Below, one piece after another: positions 15,330-21,282 of a stretch of DNA of 26,996 bases; position 1 is the stretch's first letter; each line of letters begins with the position of its first letter. Source of the stretch: a virus. The notes under the pieces were generated by a model. It was not told the DNA's origin. It did no database searches and saw only the letters and a program-made list of their open reading frames with translations. Position numbers and translations under genes: made by a program. Where the stretch lies: IMG/VR virus record IMGVR_UViG_3300032236_000857, positions 1 to 26,996 of that record; one strand, given 5' to 3'.

Positions 15330-15404
15330 TGGTCTGTGCGGCTGGATTCGAACCAGCGACCCCTCGTTTCCAAAACGAGAACGCTACCACTGCGCTACGC
15401 ACAG
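15330..15404 (-). tRNA. tRNA-Pro (UGG)
   Basis: On the minus strand: acceptor CTGTGCG/CGCACAG, D arm GCGC-AGTGGTA-GCGT, anticodon stem CTCGT/ACGAG with loop TTTGGAA (anticodon UGG), variable GGGTC, T arm GCTGG-TTCGAAT-CCAGC, discriminator A and an encoded CCA. C1-G72, A73, G35 and G36 match bacterial proline identity. Base 37 is A rather than the usual G. Two tRNAs lie 27 bases apart and probably form one transcript with the terminase genes. Confidence 0.93.
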
Positions 15405-15733
15405 AGATCTTGGGTTCCGGTTGGATTGGGGTTTTCATGATGTTGCGGATTGTAAACTTATTTTGGCGTGTTGGATACTTAAAAGTTGTTGGTGGCTTGA
15501 ATCCATCTCAAGCTCGTCCCAGTTAAGGGTGAGATATACATTCACCAACACGACTGAGGACTGGATGTATCTCAACGACTGCCGTTTGCAAACTAAGGGC
15601 ATCACCCCTTCGGTGTCGCAGGCAATCCTCATGCGTCTTGGTTGTTGGTGTCTGAGATTTGCACCCAGTTGCCTACCCTTGTCAGGTTGTGCTTCGCTAG
15701 AGCACCCCCACCAACAGATGTAGTGTACACCGT
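15405..15733. other. Intergenic region upstream of the tRNAs, no convincing gene
   Basis: No ORF here has a ribosome site. Two short minus frames touch as ATGA at 15629-15632 (one ending ...NWVQISDTNNQDA, the next 65 aa from 15632 to 15435), but both lack a ribosome site and resemble no family. There is an imperfect inverted repeat, GAGATATACAT near 15531 and ATGTATCTC near 15565, so part of this stretch may fold as RNA. I see no further tRNA. Confidence 0.5.
15449..15477 (-). promoter_or_regulatory. Candidate promoter of the tRNA/late transcript
   Basis: On the minus strand TATCCA (15472-15477) and TACAAT (15449-15454) are 17 bases apart. The -10 matches 5 of 6, the -35 only 3 of 6. The start of transcription would fall near 15442, about 38 bases before the 5' end of tRNA-Pro. 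Confidence 0.4.
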
Positions 15734-15763
15734 TTGACAGGAGTTACTTGGATTTTTTATAAA
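15734..15763 (+). promoter_or_regulatory. Strong sigma70-type early promoter
   Basis: A perfect -35 TTGACA (15734-15739), an 18-base spacer and -10 TATAAA (15758-15763, 5 of 6) point rightward into the early block. It is the best promoter match in the window and lies where rightward transcription must begin. Confidence 0.8.
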
Positions 15764-15838
15764 AATTTTGGGGGTAGGGTTATTAGACAAAAAGTTATAA
15801 AAATCTACAAAGGGGTTACGGAACAGTGTTCAGTGCGT

Positions 15839-15896
15839 CATGGTCGGCATGGTCAAAAAGGGGGTTGTGGGGGTACGGTGGGGTTTGGCTACTGGG
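15839..15896 (+). other. G-rich leader segment with tandem CATGGTC
   Basis: CATGGTCGG and CATGGTCAA are adjacent 9-mers (15839-15856). They are followed by G runs of 5, 5, 4 and 3 at 15860-15896 on the non-template strand, separated by loops of 4, 6 and 10 bases, close to a G-quadruplex pattern. A 38-codon basic frame (ATG 15840 to TGA 15956) crosses it without a ribosome site. This is the transcribed leader between the early promoter and the first gene. Confidence 0.5.
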
Positions 15897-15991
15897 AAAC
15901 GGCGCGGCGGCGCGGCACGGCAAACAGGGGTTCCAGATAATAGAGTTAGGCAATGAATAGTTCAAAGCCACAAACCCGAAAGGTATACAAC

Positions 15992-16396
15992 ATGACTACT
16001 CTCAACACTCTCATCTCCACTCTGCTCAAAACAGATGACAAGCAACAACTCACCGTGAATGAAATTGCAAAGCAAGCCGCGCTCATCACGTTTGACGAAT
16101 ACCGCGCCATTGTCGTGGCCGCTGTAGCCAAGCACTACAGCGTGCAACCGCATGAGTCCAAGCAAGGCGGCAAACTCACGTTCGCAAAGGACACCGCGCC
16201 CGAGCAAAAAATGTCACGCTTACTCAAGTTGCACCCCGAACGCGCTCAAGGCAAAGCACCAACCAAGGCCAACAAGGTAGCCGCGCCCAAGGCGTTAGTG
16301 TCGAGCGTGACCAAAGAAGTTATCGCGGCAGGCTTGACCAAGGCCGAATTCAACGCCTTTATCGTGGCGCTGAAGGCTTCGGTGTCATTTGCTTGA
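15992..16396 (+). CDS. First early-block ORF, unknown function (134 aa)
   Basis: I start at the ATG at 15992, which has GAAAGG and an 8-base spacer; the same AAAGGTA site precedes the next two genes, which supports the choice over the ATG at 15953. The product begins MTTLNTLISTLLKTDDKQQL with an LTVNEIAKQAALITFDEYRA helical segment, then a Lys/Ala-rich linker (QGKAPTKANKVAAPKALVSS) and a helical end (VIAAGLTKAEFNAFIVALKA). The two-helical-domain layout might be a nucleic acid or protein binder. No family recognised. Followed directly by palindrome copy 1. Confidence 0.75.
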   Translation: MTTLNTLISTLLKTDDKQQLTVNEIAKQAALITFDEYRAIVVAAVAKHYSVQPHESKQGGKLTFAKDTAPEQKMSRLLKLHPERAQGKAPTKANKVAAPKALVSSVTKEVIAAGLTKAEFNAFIVALKASVSFA

Positions 16397-16399
16397 TTG

Positions 16400-16416
16400 G
16401 GGGTCACGCTGACCCC
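16400..16416. repeat. Intergenic palindrome GGGGTCA-cgc-TGACCCC, copy 1
   Basis: A perfect 7-bp inverted repeat with a 3-base centre begins 3 bases after the stop of the 134-aa gene (16396). As RNA it is a stable hairpin without a U tract; as DNA it is a symmetric site. One of five related copies. Confidence 0.9.
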
Positions 16417-16425
16417 GAAAACGTG

Positions 16426-16453
16426 GCGGCGCGGGGATGTGAGGCCGCGCCGC
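16426..16453. repeat. GC hairpin after palindrome copy 1
   Basis: GCGGCGCGG (16426-16434) and CCGCGCCGC (16445-16453) form a perfect 9-bp stem with a 10-base loop. No T tract follows, so it is not a standard terminator; it could protect the 3' end of the upstream message. The motif GCCGCGCCGC recurs after copy 3. Confidence 0.75.
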
Positions 16454-16486
16454 TGTTCCAAAACGTGTCAAGTTCAAAGGTAAACC

Positions 16487-16681
16487 ATGCACCACTGCAC
16501 AAAATGCGGCGATGACGTGCGCCCTCAACGCTGGGCGTTGGGCTTCAAACTCTGCCTATCCTGCGGCGAAACCCACGCGCAACAACGCCGCCACACTGTT
16601 GTTCCCCTGAACAAATCAAACTACATCATGGTGACTGACCGTGCCATGCTCTCTCAACTCAACCCCAAACGTACAACCTGA
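16487..16681 (+). CDS. Zinc-ribbon miniprotein (64 aa)
   Basis: The product begins MHHCTKCGDDVRPQRWALGF and has a second pair CLSCGE, giving CxxC at residues 4-7 and 23-26, a compact four-cysteine zinc site. The C-terminal HTVVPLNKSNYIMVTDRAML is a pattern I remember from small conserved phage ORFs. AAAGGTA lies upstream. Function is unknown; DNA, RNA or protein binding is the usual guess for such ribbons. Confidence 0.8.
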   Translation: MHHCTKCGDDVRPQRWALGFKLCLSCGETHAQQRRHTVVPLNKSNYIMVTDRAMLSQLNPKRTT

Positions 16682-16691
16682 AAGGTACATC

Positions 16692-16922
16692 ATGCGTAAC
16701 ACCACACAACCCACAATCGAACACATGGGCACGTTCACCTTCCCTATCCACGGCGAATACAACGTCATGTACTACTACCCCAAAGGCAAAGCACAACCCG
16801 ACTTCTTTCTTGTCAACGTCTACCGCAAGAACAGTTCACGCGGCCTATGCTTGAGTGGTGAAGCCGCCTTCGAAGCATGGCTAGAGCAGATGCAAGCTCC
16901 CATTCAAATGAAGCTGTGCTAA
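16692..16922 (+). CDS. Small phage protein, unknown function (76 aa)
   Basis: I start at the ATG at 16692, which has GAAAGG and a 7-base spacer; the longer frame to 16641 overlaps the previous gene without a site. The product reads MRNTTQPTIEHMGTFTFPIH then GEYNVMYYYPKGKAQPDFFL, a beta-type sequence, and ends in a short helix (EAAFEAWLEQMQ). I recognise no family. It is followed by palindrome copy 2. Confidence 0.75.
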   Translation: MRNTTQPTIEHMGTFTFPIHGEYNVMYYYPKGKAQPDFFLVNVYRKNSSRGLCLSGEAAFEAWLEQMQAPIQMKLC

Positions 16923-16925
16923 TTG

Positions 16926-16942
16926 GGGGTCAACCTGACCCC
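16926..16942. repeat. Intergenic palindrome GGGGTCA-acc-TGACCCC, copy 2
   Basis: A perfect 7-bp inverted repeat 3 bases after the stop at 16922. Its flank AATTG and following CGAG resemble copy 1. It separates the small ORF from the AT-rich non-coding segment. Confidence 0.9.
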
Positions 16943-17390
16943 GAGAGTTGCGAATGGGATAAATTGGGTTAAGAATACTTTTTTGTTCGTCTCCCTAATT
17001 TATCCTGTTCGGACACGCATCGGACACGCGCCACCCCGCATGAAACCTAGCGGTATCCAAGATGTCTAATATATATATATACTTTTACTCTTTTATATAT
17101 ATAGGTCTTAATTTATATAGGTATAGGGATAAATGTATGAGTACTCCCTTACTTTGCTTTGGTTATTATTCTCCTTCTTATCCTTCTTACACTTTTTTTT
17201 AAGTAAGGGTGTGTGTATATTCCCGCAATTTTGAGGGTAGTTTTTCGGTGCTTTGCGCGGCCACCCCGCATGAACACTGGGTTTTTTAGTGGCGAGACTA
17301 GGCCATTACAGAATAAATTAAGGATACTAAATACCAAAGTGTTACACAGCGATTGTAATTAATCCAACCAGTGCCTAGAAAACCAAACCC
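16943..17390. other. Candidate replication origin or regulatory region, non-coding
   Basis: About 450 bases with no supported gene. It contains a tandem CGGACACGC pair near 17010-17029, a direct repeat GCCACCCCGCATGAA at 17030-17044 and 17260-17274, an AT-rich core with (TA) runs at 17066-17138, a pyrimidine-rich plus strand at 17146-17200, and a 9-bp inverted repeat CCCTTACTT (17146-17154) / AAGTAAGGG (17201-17209). Direct repeats beside an easily melted AT core are usual in phage origins. No replication initiator gene is recognised next to it, so origin function is a hypothesis. Confidence 0.4.
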
Positions 17391-17399
17391 TGCTACACT
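17391..17399 (+). promoter_or_regulatory. Candidate extended -10 promoter
   Basis: TGC directly precedes TACACT, giving an extended -10 (TGnTACACT) 30 bases before the ATG at 17429. The -35 region is not recognisable. It would let the 248-aa gene be transcribed separately from the upstream ORFs. Confidence 0.4.
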
Positions 17400-17428
17400 A
17401 CGCATCTTTTCAACTAACAGGATTAATC

Positions 17429-18175
17429 ATGGAATCCATTGACTACAGGCAAACACCGACCCAAATAAAAGCCGCGCTAAAACGCAAGGTAAGAGACGGC
17501 ACGATAGACAACGAAGAAGCTGCCACCACATTGGAAGGCTGGGAAAAGCTCAAGCGCAAGATCAAATCCGACAACGCACGCAAGCAAGCCAACGCCCGAT
17601 TGTGGAAAGAACTACTCACGCCCTTGCGTGCCGAAATAAAAAACGTACACGCTTTGTTGCGCTACTCGGGCGGCGAAGCACGACAGTTCGCATTGGAGTT
17701 ACTGCTCGAAGCGCTGACTCGGGTGCTAGGCAAGATGGAGTTAGACGCAAGAGCCGCCGCCTTGTCGCCCATGCAGAAGGCCAAGGCTAAGGGCGTACCC
17801 AACAAAGGCTTACACTGGTCGGATTGGGTAGGGCGCAATATGCGCGAGTCCGTAGAAGCCGCGTTCGATGCAATACCCAAGGCAGGGCGCAAGGTGAAGA
17901 TGCCATTCGAGCGCGTACTACCCGTGGATATAGCCGCGAGACAACGCCAACGCTTGGCCGACCGCACGAATAAAGAACTGTTAGTAGCCAAGCTCAACTA
18001 CGAAGCGTCAAAGAACACACTCGGGGAACGCTTGCCCTTTGAGGAACAGAAGACCCAACGCCTGCGCGAGAAGGTGCAGAAGATCAAGCAAGCCCTAACC
18101 TACATCGAGAACCTTGGGACTAAAGACGTTGTGCCGATGACGTGGCATGGCTTCTTTGAAGGTGAAGACGATTAA
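17429..18175 (+). CDS. Basic helical protein, unknown function (248 aa)
   Basis: The product starts MESIDYRQTPTQIKAALKRK and is rich in Lys, Arg, Glu and Ala throughout, with long predicted helices (EEAATTLEGWEKLKRKIKSD, EARQFALELLLEALTRVLGK) and a central KGVPNKGLHWSDWVGRNMRE motif. It has no signal peptide or membrane segment. AGGA lies 8 bases upstream. Sitting just after the AT-rich non-coding segment, it could act there as a DNA-binding or replication factor, but no domain is recognised, so this is context only. Confidence 0.75.
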   Translation: MESIDYRQTPTQIKAALKRKVRDGTIDNEEAATTLEGWEKLKRKIKSDNARKQANARLWKELLTPLRAEIKNVHALLRYSGGEARQFALELLLEALTRVLGKMELDARAAALSPMQKAKAKGVPNKGLHWSDWVGRNMRESVEAAFDAIPKAGRKVKMPFERVLPVDIAARQRQRLADRTNKELLVAKLNYEASKNTLGERLPFEEQKTQRLREKVQKIKQALTYIENLGTKDVVPMTWHGFFEGEDD

Positions 18176-18208
18176 CGGGTGTCAATTTTTAGGGGTCACG
18201 TTGACCCC
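18176..18208. repeat. Post-stop module with palindrome copy 3
   Basis: Directly after the TAA stop comes CGGGTGTCAATTTTTA and then GGGGTCA-cgt-TGACCCC (18192-18208). The same leading CGGGTGTCA follows the stops of two other genes. TGACCCC can pair with the upstream GGGGTCA, or CCCCGA (18205-18210) with TCGGGG just after it (18212-18217), so two folds compete. Confidence 0.88.
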
Positions 18209-18214
18209 GAATCG

Positions 18215-18246
18215 GGGAGCGCATGGTTTAGCCGCGCCGCGCTCCC
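18215..18246. repeat. GC hairpin after palindrome copy 3
   Basis: GGGAGCGC (18215-18222) pairs with GCGCTCCC (18239-18246), 8 bp with a 16-base loop containing GCCGCGCC. It resembles the second hairpin after copy 1 in position but not in detailed sequence. No T tract follows. Confidence 0.7.
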
Positions 18247-18277
18247 TGCCTGTACTAGCTGGCCGAAAGGGAATTGT

Positions 18278-18436
18278 ATGAATGAGAAACCGCCTATTGA
18301 GTACCGCGTGTACACGCAAGACGGTGAGTTGTTGCTGTTGACTAGCAAATACCGCATAGCCCACGACTACGCGCTTGGATATAAAACACGAACAGGCGAG
18401 AGCCTAGTTGTAAAAACTAAAAGAAAGGAGAACTGA
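18278..18436 (+). CDS. Small protein (52 aa), unknown function
   Basis: The ATG at 18278 has AAAGGGA upstream; the longer frame (to 18179) reads through the repeat module and is not supported. The product, MNEKPPIEYRVYTQDGELLL then LTSKYRIAHDYALGYKTRTG, looks like a small alpha-beta fold with a basic tail. I do not recognise it. It starts a run of short ORFs that share ribosome sites of the AAAGGAG type. Confidence 0.7.
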   Translation: MNEKPPIEYRVYTQDGELLLLTSKYRIAHDYALGYKTRTGESLVVKTKRKEN

Positions 18437-18437
18437 A

Positions 18438-18632
18438 ATGAAAACAAGTGAACTGACAAACGCGAAGCTGTGCCTTACTTGGAGTGACGGCAGAACAGAA
18501 TCCCTTTGGAGCAACTTGCCCGAGTATCTGCGCGAGGAGATAAGTGCTTACCTGCATGAGTTGGAAGAACACATGGCAGAAGTGGGCGAGGAATACAACT
18601 TCACAACAGACACAGGAGAACTGAAATGCTAG
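18438..18632 (+). CDS. Small acidic protein (64 aa), unknown function
   Basis: Product MKTSELTNAKLCLTWSDGRT then SLWSNLPEYLREEISAYLHE is acidic, with one long helix. AAAGGAG is 7 bases upstream. Its end overlaps the next gene by 7 bases, indicating coupling. No family recognised. Confidence 0.7.
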   Translation: MKTSELTNAKLCLTWSDGRTESLWSNLPEYLREEISAYLHELEEHMAEVGEEYNFTTDTGELKC

Positions 18633-18886
18633 GAATAAAAAGCAAGGTATACATCCTTTATTTTTGGGATGTGAACCAGTACCCGACCTTCCGTTCGGCT
18701 TCATGCAACGGAGCACTGCGCGAGTTCTACATTGACCCCGAGGATGCTATCAACTTGACCGAAGGGGCAGGCTATGAAGCTGTACGCGCCATTGAAGCTG
18801 GCGCACGACTGGTGGATGGTAAGGCGCAGTTGTGCTTTGTACTCACCACCGAATTTGGCAACGTAATAGACGCATTAAAGGTATGA
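18626..18886 (+). CDS. Small protein (86 aa), unknown function
   Basis: The product reads MLGIKSKVYILYFWDVNQYP, then an ALREFYIDPEDAINLTEGAG segment and LCFVLTTEFGNVIDALKV. AGGAG lies upstream inside the previous gene. The strand-helix-strand look suggests a small alpha-beta domain. No function assigned. Confidence 0.7.
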   Translation: MLGIKSKVYILYFWDVNQYPTFRSASCNGALREFYIDPEDAINLTEGAGYEAVRAIEAGARLVDGKAQLCFVLTTEFGNVIDALKV

Positions 18887-18888
18887 AC

Positions 18889-19221
18889 ATGGAAAACTTC
18901 TTTGAGAAATTTCTCGAGCGCCAACTGCGCCGCCTCATCAAGTGCATCACCAAGCTAGAGGCCGAAGGCTTGACTACCACTAGGTACACAGACGCAGGTA
19001 TCAACCCTAACTCGGGCAATGTGTATGTGTATGACGAAGGATGGAGCGCGTGTATCTTCATTGGTAGCGAAGGCTCAGAACCTACGTGGTGCTACTCATG
19101 CCCCGAGTGTGGAGAAGAACATATGTTCGACACGCATAAAGAAGCGCAGGAGTACGTGCAGACCTACGACCACCAATGCGAATCGTGTAGCCCAAAAGAA
19201 AGAGAGGAGATCACAGAGTGA
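18889..19221 (+). CDS. Small zinc-binding protein (110 aa), unknown function
   Basis: The start at 18889 has AAAGG with a 7-base spacer; the ATG at 18883 is only one base from that site. The product begins MENFFEKFLERQLRRLIKCI and carries WCYSCPECGEEHMF with a second pair HQCESC near the C-terminus, so CxxC...CxxC could hold zinc. The middle (YTDAGINPNSGNVYVYDEGW) is beta-like. Directly followed by the post-stop repeat module. Function unknown. Confidence 0.75.
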   Translation: MENFFEKFLERQLRRLIKCITKLEAEGLTTTRYTDAGINPNSGNVYVYDEGWSACIFIGSEGSEPTWCYSCPECGEEHMFDTHKEAQEYVQTYDHQCESCSPKEREEITE

Positions 19222-19269
19222 CGGGTGTCAGTCCCTTACTGACGTGTTTTTAGGGGTCAAGCTGACCCC
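19222..19269. repeat. Post-stop module with palindrome copy 4
   Basis: CGGGTGTCA follows the TGA stop, then an inner hairpin GTCAGT-CCCTT-ACTGAC (19227-19243) with GTGTTTTT after it, then GGGGTCA-agc-TGACCCC (19253-19269). The inner hairpin plus T run might be a weak intrinsic terminator just before the amidoligase gene. Other copies lack that inner hairpin. Confidence 0.85.
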
Positions 19270-19299
19270 GAATGTTTTTCATCAACTAGGAGAATTCAA

Positions 19300-21147
19300 A
19301 TGAAACTTTATTTCGCAACATTTCAAACTCAAGACAGCGACAACAAACCAAGCATGAGATCGCACACGGTGCTTATCGCAGAGCAAGTCGAGGTCAGATC
19401 AGGCGGTGTGCGCCGCAAAATCTATGCAGGTTTGACGGTTAAACATAGCGCGTTAAAAATACTTCCCTCACTGTTCACAAATCGAGCCAAACGATACGAC
19501 ATCGATGACTTGTATGTAATGCACGTAAATTCAGAAGACAATCCTGAAACATACATTGGGAACCATTACGGTTACCAAGCCACCCTCAACTTGCAAGTCA
19601 CCGAACTGACGCCCATTCAAATGCGTTGGCTTAGTGACCCCGAGCAAGGTTTGGGAGTCAAGATCAAGTTGTTTGATCGTATGTATATGAACACCACTGG
19701 CCCTGTGGACACATTCATAGCCCGTATCACGCGGCAGATGAAAAAGCGCCTCGACAAACCACGCCCATATGCAATGTACAGAGGCACCATGAGCTACTCT
19801 GCGGCGGACTACAAGCACAGACAAGCTGTCACAGCCGCGTGTCACAACGCGATCAAGCAAGCCGTTGCAGACGATGACGTATCTGTGTTTGACGACTGGA
19901 TACACGAGCACTACGAAAACATAAATGTGCAGGGCGGACTATCCAATTGGTTTGACCGTGTTAAAGACTTCTTAGACGATAAGGGTTTGTACACCGACCT
20001 GCAAGTCTGTGACTGCGGCCACATGGAGTACACAGGCGAGACGCATGATGTGCGTGACGATACGTGGTGCGATGCGTGCTTCCGTGATGATGCTGTATTC
20101 GTAGAGGATAGAAACGAGTATTGGTCGCGTGACGATGCGTACTGGAGCGACAACCACGATGCGTATTATTCCTATGACCGTGACTCTGACGAGGCTGACG
20201 AAGACGAAGCTGATGGCGACCCTAGCGCACTCATGGACTACTCGACCAACGTGCTCGACCACCTGAACCGAGACACATCGTTCACGCCAACACCTTACAG
20301 CGACTTGCTCATGGGCATCGAGTTGGAGATTGGCGTAGGGGATGACAACTACAAGCGCGATGCGGTATCCAAGATTCGCTCTGCCTTGGGTGAGGACTAT
20401 GTGGTGTGTAAGTATGACGGCTCCTTGCCTGACGATGGCCTAGAGATCGTGACTGCACCGCGCCGACTGGCTCATCACATCAAGCAGTTCAGGGACTGGG
20501 TTGTGCCTCAAGGGTTTCGGGCATGGGATGCCAAGCGTTGCGGTATGCACATCCACATTGACTCGCGTGGCTTCTCCAAGCTGACGCTCGGTAAGTTTTT
20601 CATGTTCATCAACGCCGAGGCAAACGCAGACTTTGTGCGCCAGATCGCAGGTCGTCATCCAAACCGTGACAACCAAGCGCGTGAGTATTGTGCCGCCGAA
20701 CATCAAGACATCCTCACCAACCCGAGCAAGGCGTTGAAGGGTAAGTCAGATCAACGCTACCGCATGATTAACACAAACAACCTGACGAGTCGTGAGTGCA
20801 ACCGACTAGGTCTCAAGGACACCTACAACCGCCGTGGCTACGACACTATCGAGCTTCGTATCTTCAGGGCTTCGCTCAAGAAAGAACGCTTGCTTGCACA
20901 GATCGAGTGGACTCATGCGGTCGTGATGTTCTGTCGCACAGCATCGTGGCGTGACTTGAACGGTGAAGCGTTTGTTGCATGGCTCAAGACTACCAACAAT
21001 GCGTACTCGAACCTTGCCAAATGGTATGGCTTGAGCAAGCGCGTCAAGGAAGCAACAGCCAAAACCTGCGAAGACGTAACCCCTGCGCCCGAGCCTGTGA
21101 CTACCGAGTCGCGTGATGTGCAACGTGCCCAACGGGGGTCGCTTTGA
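19300..21147 (+). CDS. Amidoligase-like (ATP-grasp-unrelated COOH-NH2 ligase) enzyme
   Basis: The 615-aa product has an N-terminal region of unknown fold, a four-cysteine zinc ribbon (CDCG at 237-240 and CDAC at 257-260), an acidic linker (near 295-307) and a C-terminal catalytic-type domain. That domain shows GIELEI (339-344), KYDGSLPDDGLEIVTAPR (371-388), CGMHIHID (414-421), a NTNN segment (491-494) and TIELRIFRAS (516-525). These are the hallmarks of the Amidoligase_2 family, glutamine synthetase-fold enzymes thought to form amide bonds between carboxylates and amines using ATP. TAGGAGA precedes the start. The next full gene is a glutamine amidotransferase, the partner known for such enzymes. 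Substrate is unknown. Confidence 0.82.
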   Translation: MKLYFATFQTQDSDNKPSMRSHTVLIAEQVEVRSGGVRRKIYAGLTVKHSALKILPSLFTNRAKRYDIDDLYVMHVNSEDNPETYIGNHYGYQATLNLQVTELTPIQMRWLSDPEQGLGVKIKLFDRMYMNTTGPVDTFIARITRQMKKRLDKPRPYAMYRGTMSYSAADYKHRQAVTAACHNAIKQAVADDDVSVFDDWIHEHYENINVQGGLSNWFDRVKDFLDDKGLYTDLQVCDCGHMEYTGETHDVRDDTWCDACFRDDAVFVEDRNEYWSRDDAYWSDNHDAYYSYDRDSDEADEDEADGDPSALMDYSTNVLDHLNRDTSFTPTPYSDLLMGIELEIGVGDDNYKRDAVSKIRSALGEDYVVCKYDGSLPDDGLEIVTAPRRLAHHIKQFRDWVVPQGFRAWDAKRCGMHIHIDSRGFSKLTLGKFFMFINAEANADFVRQIAGRHPNRDNQAREYCAAEHQDILTNPSKALKGKSDQRYRMINTNNLTSRECNRLGLKDTYNRRGYDTIELRIFRASLKKERLLAQIEWTHAVVMFCRTASWRDLNGEAFVAWLKTTNNAYSNLAKWYGLSKRVKEATAKTCEDVTPAPEPVTTESRDVQRAQRGSL

Positions 21148-21268
21148 CTTAGGTCGTTTTGACTTAGGTCGTTTTGACCACAATTCATTCACCTACACAG
21201 TATCGCGTGACGCCAACGGCCAGCTTTACTACAGCTATCCCACCTCTTTCAACCCAAACTACTTCTAA
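21116..21268 (+). CDS. 50-aa ORF with RFDLG repeats, overlapping the amidoligase gene
   Basis: An ATG at 21116, in the +1 frame of the amidoligase gene, opens a 50-codon frame that overlaps its last 32 bases and ends in TAA at 21266-21268. The product starts MCNVPNGGRFDLGRFDLGRF and ends in an aromatic-rich tail (QLYYSYPTSFNPNYF). No clear ribosome site is present; the overlap suggests coupling or a +1 frameshift that would extend the amidoligase. The next gene starts 15 bases later. A peptide substrate for the amidoligase is a hypothesis. Confidence 0.55.
   Translation: MCNVPNGGRFDLGRFDLGRFDHNSFTYTVSRDANGQLYYSYPTSFNPNYF
21137..21181 (+). repeat. 15-bp tandem repeat GGTCGYTTTGACTTA, three units
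   Basis: Units at 21137-21151, 21152-21166 and 21167-21181 are nearly identical; the third ends CAC instead of TTA. The unit is a multiple of three and encodes GRFDL in the small ORF's frame, while in the amidoligase frame the first unit contains the stop TGA. Confidence 0.9.
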
Positions 21269-21282
21269 CTAGGAAAATCATC

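Noticed and set aside
15435-15632. 65-aa minus-strand ORF upstream of the tRNAs
   Set aside because: ATGA contact with an upstream frame is present, but no ribosome site, no family resemblance and overlap with the candidate tRNA promoter.
15304-15723. 139-aa plus-strand ORF across the tRNA-Pro region
   Set aside because: It runs antisense through a tRNA gene and has no ribosome site or recognisable sequence.
15840-15956. 38-aa basic ORF overlapping the G-rich leader
   Set aside because: ATGA overlap with the ATG at 15953 is suggestive, but there is no ribosome site, and the better start of the next gene is at 15992, so both may be spurious.
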